The notes under the pieces: model-generated
Told to the model about the DNA's origin: nothing
Databases searched by the model: none
The model's input: the letters and a program-made list of their open reading frames with translations, nothing else
Made by a program: the position numbers and the translations under genes
DNA from: Bryobacterales bacterium
Lineage (GTDB): Bacteria > Acidobacteriota > Terriglobia > Bryobacterales > UBA6623
Direction: 5' to 3'
Length of the DNA: 48,379 nucleotides
NCBI GenBank assembly: GCA_022823865.1
Contig: JAJEHF010000184.1
Coordinates: 1-48,379 of the forward strand
Shown here: in pieces, positions 24,898-33,345 of the stretch
Layout: every line of letters starts with the position of its first letter
Numbering within the stretch: the first letter of the stretch is position 1

Positions 24898-26374
24898 GGT
24901 CCGCCAGCACCAGGCTTTGGAAGAACGGCTCCTGTTCGAGCGTTCCTCGCCGGGCAAGGTCGGCTACCAATTGCCCGCCCTGGACGTACCGCAGGTCGAT
25001 CCGGAGGAGGCTCTGGGTTCCGCGCACGTCCGCGATGAGATCCCGGGATTTCCAGAGGTCAGCGAGGTTGAAGTGATCCGCCACTTCACGCGGCTGTCGA
25101 GCTGGAACTACGCCATCGACTCCGGGATGTATCCCCTCGGCTCATGCACGATGAAGTACAATCCCCGCCTCAACGAGGCGGTGGCTCGCATCGACGGCAT
25201 CATCGACGCCCACCCGTACCAGCCCGAGTGCCTCGCTCAAGGCATGTTGGAGATCCAGCGCACGCTGGAAGCGTACCTGGCAGAAATCTGCGGCATGGAT
25301 GCGGTGACGCTCCAGCCGGCCGCAGGGGCTCACGGCGAGTTGACGGGCCTGCTGCTGATCCGGGCGTACCTCGAATCGCAGGGCGATGCCCGTCGCGTGG
25401 TCTTGATCCCGGACTCCGCTCACGGGACAAATCCCGCGACAGCCAGCATCGCGGGCTACGAAGTCGTCGAGATCCCCTCGAACCGTCTGGGCATGATCGA
25501 CCTGGCGACACTACGCGACGCTGTCGACGATTCGGTCGCAGCCCTGATGGTGACCAACCCGAACACGGTCGGCATCTTCGAACAGGACATCGCGGAAGTG
25601 GCGGCAGCGCTGCACGAGCGCGGGGCCCAGCTCTACATGGACGGCGCCAACATGAATGCCTTGGTTGGCATCGCCAGGCCAGGCGACTTCGGCGTCGACG
25701 TGATGCACCTAAACTTGCACAAGACTTTCTCCACCCCGCACGGAGGCGGCGGCCCCGGCGCGGGCCCGGTAGCGGTCAAGCGCCACCTCGAGCCGCACCT
25801 GCCGCTACCGCGCATCCGGGCGGCAGAATCTGGCTTGGGCTTCGACTGGGATCGCCCCGCTTCGATCGGACGGGTGCGCGCCTTCTACGGCAACTTCGGG
25901 GTGCTCGTCCGAGCTTTGGCATACATCCTCGCGCACGGCGGGGACGGCTTGCGCAACGCGACTGTGGATGCGGTCTTGAACGCAAACTACATCCGCAAGG
26001 GACTCGAGGGCCACTACGAGCTTCCCTACGAAGCCGCGTCGATGCACGAGTGCATCTTCAGCGATAGCCGCCAAGCCAAGCATGGCGTCAAGACAGGCGA
26101 CATCGCCAAGCGGTTGATCGACTACGGCTTCCACCCCTATACCGTCAGCTTCCCGCTGATCGTGCGCGGAGCCCTGATGATCGAGCCGACGGAGACCGAG
26201 AGCAAGCACGAGCTCGACGAGTTCATCGCGGCGATGCGGTCTATCGCCGAAGAAGCCGAGCGAGATCCAGGCTTGATCCGCAGCTCCCCCGTGACGACCC
26301 GCACGAGCCGCGTGGACGAGACCAGGGCGGCCCGCAAGCCGATCCTCAAGTGGCAGGGCGCGGGCCGGGAATAG
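24890..26374 (+). CDS. gcvPB: Glycine dehydrogenase (decarboxylating) subunit 2
   Basis: A 494-residue beta subunit of the split P protein. The pyridoxal-phosphate lysine is Lys278 in HLNLHKTFSTPHGGGGPG, and YPLGSCTMKYNPRLNE, LQPAAGAHGELTG and MDGANMNALVG are textbook segments. The ATG at 24890 overlaps the gcvPA stop by eight bases; the frame is open further upstream inside gcvPA but without similarity. With this gene the operon encodes T, H and the complete P protein. A lactonase-like gene follows after 31 bases and may be read from the same message. Confidence 0.96.
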   Translation: MGRVRQHQALEERLLFERSSPGKVGYQLPALDVPQVDPEEALGSAHVRDEIPGFPEVSEVEVIRHFTRLSSWNYAIDSGMYPLGSCTMKYNPRLNEAVARIDGIIDAHPYQPECLAQGMLEIQRTLEAYLAEICGMDAVTLQPAAGAHGELTGLLLIRAYLESQGDARRVVLIPDSAHGTNPATASIAGYEVVEIPSNRLGMIDLATLRDAVDDSVAALMVTNPNTVGIFEQDIAEVAAALHERGAQLYMDGANMNALVGIARPGDFGVDVMHLNLHKTFSTPHGGGGPGAGPVAVKRHLEPHLPLPRIRAAESGLGFDWDRPASIGRVRAFYGNFGVLVRALAYILAHGGDGLRNATVDAVLNANYIRKGLEGHYELPYEAASMHECIFSDSRQAKHGVKTGDIAKRLIDYGFHPYTVSFPLIVRGALMIEPTETESKHELDEFIAAMRSIAEEAERDPGLIRSSPVTTRTSRVDETRAARKPILKWQGAGRE

Positions 26375-26405
26375 GCTGGCGGAATCCGTTGACACGGTGC
26401 GATCG

Positions 26406-27242
26406 ATGGAACTCCGTGTGTTGTTCGATGGCGGCGCGTTCCTAGAGGGCCCGCGCTGGCGCGAAGACAGGCTGTGGCTCTCGGACATGCACGGCGGTCA
26501 GATCATGACCGTGGACATGGACGGCCAAGTTACGGCCTTCGCCAGGGTGCCGCGGCGCCCGTCCGGCCTTGGCTGGCTGCCCGACGGCCGCATGCTGGCC
26601 GTGTCGATGAGCGATCGCAAGGTTCTGCGCATGGAATCGAGCGGGTTTGTGGAACATGCGGACCTGAGCGGATTGGCACCGTTCGAATGCAACGACATGG
26701 TGGTCGACCGCCAGGGCCGCGCCTACGTCGGGCACTTCGGCTTCGACCACTTCTCCCGCGCTGACTTCCGGCCCGCAAGCCTGATCGCCGTCGAGACCGA
26801 CGGATCTGCGCGGGTAGTTGCCGCCGATCTCAAGTTTCCGAACGGCACCGTCATTTCGGACGACGGCCGCACGCTCATCGTGGGCGAAAGCTACGGCCGT
26901 CGCTTGACGGCTTTCGACATCGAGCGCGACGGCTCCCTCTCGAATCGACGCGTCTGGGCCGATATCGGCATGGCTCCCGACGGCATCTGCCTAGATGCGG
27001 AAGGGTGCGTCTGGGTCGCCTCGCCGACCGAACGGGCCTTGGTGCGCGTGCGCCAAGGCGGGGCCATCGCCAGCCGCGTCGAAGTCGGCCGCAAGGCGAT
27101 CGCCTGCATGCTCGGCGGTCCCGGCCGCCGGACCCTGTTCGCGCTCACATCCGAAACGACCCAGCCCGGCCGAGCCCTAGAACTGCGCAGCGCCCGTGTT
27201 GAGACCATTGCCGTCGATGTTCCCGGAGCGGGCCTGCCTTGA
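26406..27242 (+). CDS. SMP-30/gluconolactonase/LRE family protein
   Basis: A 278-residue six-bladed beta-propeller of the SMP-30/gluconolactonase family: metal-dependent hydrolases of sugar lactones or other esters. The metal ligands are visible in order: the first-blade Glu in FLEGPRWREDRLWLSDM, an Asn in ECNDMVVDRQGRAYVG, FPNGTVISDDGRTL with the second conserved Asn, and the Asp in MAPDGICLDAEGCVWVAS. The ATG at 26406 is preferred to a GTG at 26397. Together with the dehydratase and FAA hydrolase downstream it could hydrolyse the lactone formed by a sugar dehydrogenase. No signal peptide, so cytoplasmic. Confidence 0.85.
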   Translation: MELRVLFDGGAFLEGPRWREDRLWLSDMHGGQIMTVDMDGQVTAFARVPRRPSGLGWLPDGRMLAVSMSDRKVLRMESSGFVEHADLSGLAPFECNDMVVDRQGRAYVGHFGFDHFSRADFRPASLIAVETDGSARVVAADLKFPNGTVISDDGRTLIVGESYGRRLTAFDIERDGSLSNRRVWADIGMAPDGICLDAEGCVWVASPTERALVRVRQGGAIASRVEVGRKAIACMLGGPGRRTLFALTSETTQPGRALELRSARVETIAVDVPGAGLP

Positions 27243-27276
27243 CCGAAACGCCGCGCCGGGTGGAACGAAACGACCG

Positions 27277-27711
27277 ATGCCGGTGAGCCTTGCGGGAGTC
27301 TACCGGCTCGTGGCATGCGAGCTCCGATGGGCAGACGGACGGGTGGAACTCCCGTATGGCGCAGATCCAGAGGGCTTGCTGGTCTACACCTCCAGCGGGT
27401 ACGTGACGGGCCACCTGATGCGCCGCGGCGTGACCAAGTTCCGCACTGGCGCGCGCCAAGCGTCCGCCGAACAGGCCAAGGAGGCCTTCTGGGGCTACCT
27501 GGGCTACTACGGAACCTATACGGTGGACGAGGAAGCCGGCACCGTGACGCACCGCGTTCTCGGGAGCTGGCATCCGAACTGGGTTGGCACCGACCAGGTC
27601 CGGCATTTCCGCCTGGAAGGAGAAACGCTGGCGATCGAGACGCCGCCGATCGCGTCGGGAAGCGCCTCGTACCGCACGCGCCTCGTTTGGAGACGCTCGG
27701 AAAACGCGTAG
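27277..27711 (+). CDS. Lipocalin-like domain protein
   Basis: A 144-residue protein matching the bacterial lipocalin-like (PF13924-type) family: SLAGVYRLVACELRWADGR at the start, then EGLLVYTSSGYVTGHLMRR, YYGTYTVDEEAGTVTHRVLG and RHFRLEGETLAIETPP, the alternating strands of a small beta-barrel. The ATG at 27277 is chosen because the fold begins there; upstream frame to 27196 overlaps the lactonase gene. No signal peptide. Members often sit beside dehydratases and fungal-type tailoring enzymes; binding of a small hydrophobic or sugar-derived ligand is a guess. It lies 34 bases after the lactonase and about 100 before the dehydratase. Confidence 0.75.
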   Translation: MPVSLAGVYRLVACELRWADGRVELPYGADPEGLLVYTSSGYVTGHLMRRGVTKFRTGARQASAEQAKEAFWGYLGYYGTYTVDEEAGTVTHRVLGSWHPNWVGTDQVRHFRLEGETLAIETPPIASGSASYRTRLVWRRSENA

Positions 27712-27810
27712 GAGGCCGCGCCGGGCTGGTGTCTATACTGGTTTTGGCCTTGACGGCCCCGACGGCTTGCAGCTTCGGCGGCCTGGCCGCGCAAGGCATC
27801 ACACATAGCG

Positions 27811-28905
27811 ATGAAGATCACGTCCTTTCAGACCCAAGTGGCCTGCCCGTCGGCAAGCGCCGACCCGGCCATCGAGCCCACCGCCGCGCAAATGGCGAAC
27901 TTCGTGACGCTCGAGTTGGGAACCGACGACGGCTTGACCGGAATCGGCTATTGCGGCTTCGTCCGGGTCGAGCTGCTCGCGGCCCTGCGAGCGACTGTCG
28001 ACGCGCTGGCGGGCTGGACGCTGGGTGCGGACGCGTCCGCGGTGGAAGCCATCAGCTCGCGACTGCTGACGATGGGCGGCTTGGGCGCACCGGCCGGGAT
28101 GGTCACCTCTGCTGCCGCCGCGATCGATGTGGCGCTATGGGATATCAAGGGCAAAGCTGCGGGCCAGCCGTTGTTCCGCCTTCTGGGCGGGGAGTCCAAC
28201 CGAGTCCCCACCTATGCCAGCGGCTACCTGTGGCGCAACTACAGCGGCGATCAGCTGGCCGAAATGGCGTCCGAACTCATCGAGAAGGGCTTCCGAGGGA
28301 TGAAATTCCGGATGGGAGACGAGCCCAGCCTGGAGAACGAAGTCGACCGCATGGATGCGCTGATGTCGGCGGTCAATGACGACACCGACGTGATGGTGGA
28401 CATCAACCAAGGCTGGAGCGTGGACCAAGCGCTCGCAGCAGGCAGGGCGATGGAGGCCTACGAGCTGACTTGGCTCGAGGATCCGATTCACCATCAGGAC
28501 TACACCGGCCTGGCACACCTCGCAGACAAGCTTTCTCTCCCCATCGCGACGGGCGAATACCACTATGGAGTTCTTCCATTCGGCGAAATGCTGGAGCGCC
28601 GGGCAGTGGACATCGTGATGGTCGACCTGCTTCGCGCGGGTGGCATCACGCACTGGATGAAGGCAGCACACGTCGCGGAGGCCTTCAACAAGCCGGTGGT
28701 GAGCCATCTGGCGCCGGAAATCCTGGGCCACTGCATCGAGGCCGCCCCCAACGGCACGATTGCCGAACACATGCCCTGGGCGTTCCCCATATTCGAAGAG
28801 GTGCCGCAAGTCTCCGCCAGCGACGGGGCCCTCGTCTTGTCGGAAGAGCCCGGGCTGGGACTGCGGTTCGATCAAGACGCCATCGCCCGGATGCAGCCCG
28901 AATGA
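27811..28905 (+). CDS. Mandelate racemase/muconate lactonizing enzyme family dehydratase
   Basis: A 364-residue enolase-superfamily enzyme with the two-domain MR/MLE layout. Active-site residues can be seen: the KxR pair Lys165/Arg167 at the end of strand two, metal ligands Asp197 (DINQGW), Glu223 (WLEDP) and Glu249 (GEYHYG), and His289 (VSHLAPEILGH), the general base of the His-Asp dyad. A Lys plus His pair of this kind is typical of the mandelate racemase subgroup, which contains many sugar-acid dehydratases. Its stop overlaps the start of the Oar-like barrel gene (ATGA), and a lactonase precedes and an FAA hydrolase follows, so dehydration of a sugar acid to a 2-keto-3-deoxy acid is the best guess. 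The sugar is unknown. Confidence 0.85.
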   Translation: MKITSFQTQVACPSASADPAIEPTAAQMANFVTLELGTDDGLTGIGYCGFVRVELLAALRATVDALAGWTLGADASAVEAISSRLLTMGGLGAPAGMVTSAAAAIDVALWDIKGKAAGQPLFRLLGGESNRVPTYASGYLWRNYSGDQLAEMASELIEKGFRGMKFRMGDEPSLENEVDRMDALMSAVNDDTDVMVDINQGWSVDQALAAGRAMEAYELTWLEDPIHHQDYTGLAHLADKLSLPIATGEYHYGVLPFGEMLERRAVDIVMVDLLRAGGITHWMKAAHVAEAFNKPVVSHLAPEILGHCIEAAPNGTIAEHMPWAFPIFEEVPQVSASDGALVLSEEPGLGLRFDQDAIARMQPE

Positions 28906-31571
28906 CGGAAGGTCGGCCCGCACCCGGCAGGCGAAAATCTCTGTCAGCAGGCGCATGGCTCAGAGCGGTCTCGGCAGCCTTGGTGTTCGCCGTAGCCATC
29001 GCGGCTCAAGAGCCGGCGGAAGAGGTCGAACCAGAATCCGACGCCGATGCGGGAACCGAAGAGTCGGGAGCAGCCGCGGGGCGCACGGCACTGAACCTGC
29101 TGGGCGAAGTGGATGCCGGCGGAGGCGAAGGACGACGGAACGAGAACGTCCGAATCACCTTGATCGACAACAACGTCCTCCGCGAGCTGACCACTCGGAT
29201 GGGCACCACTGCAATCGTCCCAGTCGATGTGCACATCGATCAGCGCTACTTCGCCGCCGAGTTCGGCCAGCCGCCGAGGCGGCTGCGGCAGGCGGTGCTG
29301 GCACCGGTTGCGCGGGCCCATGGCACCCTTCGCTGGATGCATCAGAACAGCGTCACGAGCGCGCGCTCTTTCTTCCAAGCGGGCGGCGTTCGACCGGCCC
29401 ATGACAATTCGTACGGGTTCACGGTCGGCCTGGCGGCCTGGAGCGGCGCTTCCCTCATGCTTGACGGCAGCCAGGTGCGCTCCCGCGGCAACGTAAACGG
29501 CAACGTGCTCGTGCCCGCGCCGGACGAGCGCACGCCGCTGGCGACGGACCCAGCGCGCCGCGCGTACGTGCAGCGCCTGCTGGACGCCTACCCCAACGAA
29601 CTGCCGAATCGAACCGACATCAACCCGCGCGCGCTGAACACCAACGACATACAAGCCATCAACAACGACCGGGGCTCGGTGCGATTGCGGCAAGCCATCC
29701 GCGAAGACGACGAACTGGTCCTGAACTACAGCCATACCGGACAGAAGGTTGACGCATTCCAGCTGGTCGGCGGCCAGAATCCCGACACCACCACCAAGAA
29801 CCATGTCGCCGCGGCGACATGGAACCGAACTTGGTCGCCGGCGACGACCACCAGCCTGACGGCGGCCTTCGAGCGGGTGGGCAGCCTGCTCGTTCCCGAA
29901 GAATCGTCCGTGGGGCCGCTGGTGCTGACCGGCTTCGTGGTTGAGTTTCTCGGCCCAAGCTCGAACATACCCATCGACCGGGCCCTGAACCGCTTCACCT
30001 ACGCCGCGAGGGCCGAGCATCTCGCCGGAAATCACAAGTGGACGGTCGGAGCGGAGCTGACCCGCCGGCAAGTCAACGGATCGGAAGCTGAGAGCCACCG
30101 CGGGCTGTTCTTCTTCCGCAACGACTTCGGGCGCGACGCAATTACCAACATCCGCCTAGGCACGCCCAGCGTCTACCGCGTCGCCGTCGGCAGCATCCAT
30201 CGCGGATTCCGCAACTGGGCCATGCAGTACTACGTCGGCAACGAATGGAAAGCCGCCAAGGCGCTCACGTTCAACATCGGGCTGCGCTTCGAACCGGTCA
30301 CGGCTCCGACCGAGGTGCAAGGCTTGACCGAGATCCCGTACGACTGCGACTGCAACAACCTTGCGCCGAGGTTCGGCTTCGCCTATGATCTGGGCCGCCG
30401 CGCCGGGCTCTTGCGGGGATCCTACGGGATCCACTACGGCCAGATCTTCGACGTCACGTACGGGCAATCGCGCTTCAGTCCGCCGCGGAACCTCAATATC
30501 GCGGTGCAGGTCCCGGACCTCGTAGAACCCCTGAATCGACTCGAGCCCGGCGATCTCAACCCCAACGCGCGGTCAACGGTCTTCCGGATGGACCCTGAAC
30601 TGGCCACCCCGTACTCGCACCAATACGGACTGGACTGGCAGATTCCGCTCGGCGCCGACTGGACCCTGAGCCTGGGGTACGTGGGCAGCCGGACGCACAA
30701 GCTGCTAACGCTGTGGTACACCAATCGCGCCCAGCCGGTGCCCGGCATCCCCCAGACCACGCGCACCGTCAACCGACGGCGGCCCGACCTGCGCTTTTTC
30801 GACAACCGGCTGGGCCTGAACGGCTCGAGAGCGTTCTTCGACGCGGGAAAAGCCACGCTACGCATCCCTGACTGGAAGGGGCTCACGCTCGACGCCTCGT
30901 ATTGGTGGAGCAAGGCGATCGATCTCGGGAACGACTTCTCCAATACCGCGTCAGGGCGCTCCGGCAGGCTGGGGCGCAGCCAGTCGGAATTTAATTCGCA
31001 TGCAGAAATGCGAGCCGTGAGCTCGTTCGATCAGCCGCACGCCATGCTGATCCGGTCGCAGTGGCGCGCACCTGCCCTGCCAGGTCCGCTGGAAGCCGTG
31101 CTTGGCGGCTGGCAGCTGAGCGCAGTGGTGCTGGCCAAGTCAGGCACTCCGTTCAACGTCATCGCTGGCTCCGACGGGGAGGGCTTCGGGAATGTCGACG
31201 GCTCGCCAGGAGATCGTCCGAACCTGCTGGATCCGGCCATCCTGGGTCGCTCGGCGGACGATCCGGACACATCCGCAGGCCAATTGCCAAAGGCAGCGTT
31301 TGAATTCATCCAGCCGTTCGACACGGCCGGCGACCTAGGGCGCAACGTGTTCCGGAAGGACGGAATCTTCAACATCAACCTCGCCATTTCAAAGGAATGG
31401 GCTCTCCCGGGCGACACCAGCCTCCTATTTCGGGCCGAGAGCCTGAACCTGTTCAACCACCCGCAATTCGCCGAGCCTGGTAGGGAGCTGACATCGCCGA
31501 ACTTCGGCCAGATCACCAATACGCTCAACGACGGCAGGGCCTTCAAGTTCGGCTTGGAACTGTCCTTCTGA
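28902..31571 (+). CDS. Oar-like TonB-dependent receptor-type outer-membrane barrel
   Basis: An 889-residue outer-membrane protein: signal-like N-terminus (LRAVSAALVFAVAIAAQEP near residues 20-40), an acidic linker, then a long barrel rich in alternating strands and a C-terminal aromatic strand ending FKFGLELSF. Late segments (NLAISKEWALPGDTSLLFR, ESLNLFNHPQFAEPG, NFGQITNTLNDGR) are the hallmark of acidobacterial Oar-like TonB-dependent transporters. Unlike most of these it has no obvious carboxypeptidase-regulatory domain and no clear plug; the region after the signal (ALNLLGEVDAGGGEGRRNEN) leads straight into barrel-like sequence. The ATG at 28902 overlaps the dehydratase stop, so both are translated together. 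Import of the dehydratase pathway's oligosaccharide is a reasonable inference. The frame is open well upstream, but that part is the dehydratase gene. Confidence 0.82.
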   Translation: MTEGRPAPGRRKSLSAGAWLRAVSAALVFAVAIAAQEPAEEVEPESDADAGTEESGAAAGRTALNLLGEVDAGGGEGRRNENVRITLIDNNVLRELTTRMGTTAIVPVDVHIDQRYFAAEFGQPPRRLRQAVLAPVARAHGTLRWMHQNSVTSARSFFQAGGVRPAHDNSYGFTVGLAAWSGASLMLDGSQVRSRGNVNGNVLVPAPDERTPLATDPARRAYVQRLLDAYPNELPNRTDINPRALNTNDIQAINNDRGSVRLRQAIREDDELVLNYSHTGQKVDAFQLVGGQNPDTTTKNHVAAATWNRTWSPATTTSLTAAFERVGSLLVPEESSVGPLVLTGFVVEFLGPSSNIPIDRALNRFTYAARAEHLAGNHKWTVGAELTRRQVNGSEAESHRGLFFFRNDFGRDAITNIRLGTPSVYRVAVGSIHRGFRNWAMQYYVGNEWKAAKALTFNIGLRFEPVTAPTEVQGLTEIPYDCDCNNLAPRFGFAYDLGRRAGLLRGSYGIHYGQIFDVTYGQSRFSPPRNLNIAVQVPDLVEPLNRLEPGDLNPNARSTVFRMDPELATPYSHQYGLDWQIPLGADWTLSLGYVGSRTHKLLTLWYTNRAQPVPGIPQTTRTVNRRRPDLRFFDNRLGLNGSRAFFDAGKATLRIPDWKGLTLDASYWWSKAIDLGNDFSNTASGRSGRLGRSQSEFNSHAEMRAVSSFDQPHAMLIRSQWRAPALPGPLEAVLGGWQLSAVVLAKSGTPFNVIAGSDGEGFGNVDGSPGDRPNLLDPAILGRSADDPDTSAGQLPKAAFEFIQPFDTAGDLGRNVFRKDGIFNINLAISKEWALPGDTSLLFRAESLNLFNHPQFAEPGRELTSPNFGQITNTLNDGRAFKFGLELSF

Positions 31572-31638
31572 AGGGCGATCGGGCAAGTGTTCCGGCAAAA
31601 GGGGGGTGGCGGGCCCCGCGATACGATGGGGGAGGGCT

Positions 31639-32496
31639 ATGCGACTCTGCACGTTTGAATACGCTGGAGCGGCCGAGGCGGGGATTCTCAAGGATGGCAA
31701 GATCCTGCCGATCAGCCAACTCAACGGAAAACGAGGGGCAAACTTCCCCCGAGCGCTGCTCTCATTGATCCAGTCCGACGCAGCACCAGCCCTGAGAGCG
31801 CTGGCACAAGGCGTGGAAGCGGAGATCCCGCTGCAGGATGTTCGCCTGCGCATCCCGTACGCAAATCCCGGGAAGGTGTGGTGCATCGGCCTCAACTACC
31901 GCTCCCACGCCGAGGACCTGAGTGAGGTCCAGCCGGACGAGCCCGGCAGCTTCATGAAGCCGTCCTCCTCGTTCTTCGAGCCCGGCGGCGCGATCGAGCT
32001 GCCGCCCGAAGATCTGACGTCCGACGTCGACGCCGAGGGCGAATTGGCGTTGGTGTTCGGCAAGCGCTGCCGGGACGTGCCACTCGAAGAGGTGCCCGGC
32101 GTGCTCTTCGGCTATACCACCACGCTCGACATGACCGCGCTGGACATCTTGGCCCGCAACACCCGCTACCTGCAGCGCTCCAAGAGCTTCGACACGTTCT
32201 TTTCCTTCGGACCGGTCATCGTCACCGCCGACGAGATCGACGATGTCAACGCGCTCGAGGTGCAGACCATCCACAATTCCGAGGTGTTCTCGCGAGACTT
32301 CGTCTCGAACATGCGGCACCGGCCGTTCAATCTCGCGGCCTTCCACTCCCGGGTGATGACCTTCGAGCCGGGAGACATTCTCTCCACGGGCTGCCCGAAG
32401 GGCGCACGGATCAAGCCCGGCGACACTGTGGAGGCCCGCATCGAGGGCGTGGGGCAACTGCGCGCACGAGTCACACGGCGCCAGATGGCGGGCTAG
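31639..32496 (+). CDS. Fumarylacetoacetate hydrolase family protein
   Basis: A 285-residue FAA-hydrolase-fold enzyme, metal-dependent and acting on C-C bonds of diketo acids or as a decarboxylase/isomerase. Visible: VWCIGLNYRSHAEDL near residue 80, KPSSSFFEPGGAI near 107, the metal ligands Glu133 and Glu135 in DAEGELALVFGKRC, a later TTTLDMTALDI Asp, and GDILSTGCPKGARIKPGD near the end. The ATG at 31639 follows a GGGGGAGGG purine run closely. The family includes 2,4-diketo-3-deoxy-L-fuconate hydrolase, the last enzyme of a non-phosphorylating fucose route that also uses a lactonase and an MR/MLE dehydratase; the presence of all three types here (26406-32496) is suggestive. Confidence 0.85.
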   Translation: MRLCTFEYAGAAEAGILKDGKILPISQLNGKRGANFPRALLSLIQSDAAPALRALAQGVEAEIPLQDVRLRIPYANPGKVWCIGLNYRSHAEDLSEVQPDEPGSFMKPSSSFFEPGGAIELPPEDLTSDVDAEGELALVFGKRCRDVPLEEVPGVLFGYTTTLDMTALDILARNTRYLQRSKSFDTFFSFGPVIVTADEIDDVNALEVQTIHNSEVFSRDFVSNMRHRPFNLAAFHSRVMTFEPGDILSTGCPKGARIKPGDTVEARIEGVGQLRARVTRRQMAG

Positions 32497-32514
32497 CCAG
32501 CGCCGGTCGCGGCG

Positions 32515-33153
32515 TCAGTCCGAAAGAGGCCGAACGCTGACCTCGCGGAAGCGCACGACCGACTTCTCGTCGTGGTTCTGCAGGCCGATGTAGCCTGAGT
32601 CCGGGCGCGGGCCCCGTTGGGGCTCGAACCATCTCTTGCGCTCCGGCACTTCCTGAGTGCCATCAAACTCGTTGACCACCCGGCCGTTGACCGAGATCCG
32701 GGTGACCTGCCCGTCAAGTGCGATCTCCATCGTGTTCCAGCCATCCTCGCTCGCTGGAAACTCAGCCGCCGGAGAGAGTGAGTAAATCGAGCCCGTGCGG
32801 TGAAACTCGTCGGCGGGGTCTTCGATTTGCACTTCGTAGCCCTTGTGCACGGCGAACCACGGGTCATGGGGTTTCTCCGGCGCTCGAATGAACACTCCGG
32901 CATTCGACTCGGGAGTATCCGGCTTATAGACAACGCGCAGCACGGCATTGCCGATCTCTTTGCCGTCGTAGACTAGCAGTCCCATGCCGCCGGCGGTCTT
33001 CAGCGCGCCGTCTTCGACCACGAACTCCCCCCGTCCGACGTGACGCCAACCGGTGAGGTCGGCGCCGTTGAATAGCTGCTCTGCCGGCGGCTCCGGCGTC
33101 CCGCACGCAACGAGCGAGGCCAGGGCAAGCGTTGCGAAAGTCGGTCTCAGCAT
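32515..33153 (-). CDS. DUF1080 lipoprotein (3-keto-disaccharide hydrolase-like)
   Basis: A 212-residue DUF1080 protein, a concanavalin-like beta-sandwich family; some members hydrolyse 3-keto-glycosides. The signal MLRPTFATLALASLVAC ends in a lipobox with Cys17, so it should be anchored in the periplasm or outer membrane. The family core is seen in LFNGADLTGWRHVG, GNAVLRVVYKPDTPESNAGV, HKGYEVQIEDPADEFHRTGS, WNTMEIALDGQVTRISVNGR and SGYIGLQNHDEKSVVRFREV. The ATG at 33153 is preferred over an upstream ATG at 33192 because it gives a clean lipoprotein signal. It is convergent with the FAA hydrolase gene (18 bases apart) and divergent from the amidase. Confidence 0.85.
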   Translation of the reverse strand: MLRPTFATLALASLVACGTPEPPAEQLFNGADLTGWRHVGRGEFVVEDGALKTAGGMGLLVYDGKEIGNAVLRVVYKPDTPESNAGVFIRAPEKPHDPWFAVHKGYEVQIEDPADEFHRTGSIYSLSPAAEFPASEDGWNTMEIALDGQVTRISVNGRVVNEFDGTQEVPERKRWFEPQRGPRPDSGYIGLQNHDEKSVVRFREVSVRPLSD

Positions 33154-33345
33154 GGTCACTAGGATAGCGATGCCGGTCACGAATGACCTCATCGTATTTC
33201 TCGGCGCACCAAAGAGGCTCGGGCAGACCGCACAAGGCGGCTCAACTGCCGGGACCGTCGCTGGCAGGCAGGTACTGTATGCCTCGCTACAGCGTGTCAG
33301 CGCCGGTCAAGAGTCCATCGGATCGCGTTGCTAGCCTGTGAGTGT

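Noticed and set aside
27730..27830. A GTG-started frame giving a lipoprotein-like signal (VLALTAPTACSFGGLAAQG)
   Set aside because: It runs into the dehydratase gene in the wrong frame and then looks like shadow sequence. It may be a chance hydrophobic run or a gene remnant; no separate protein can be supported.
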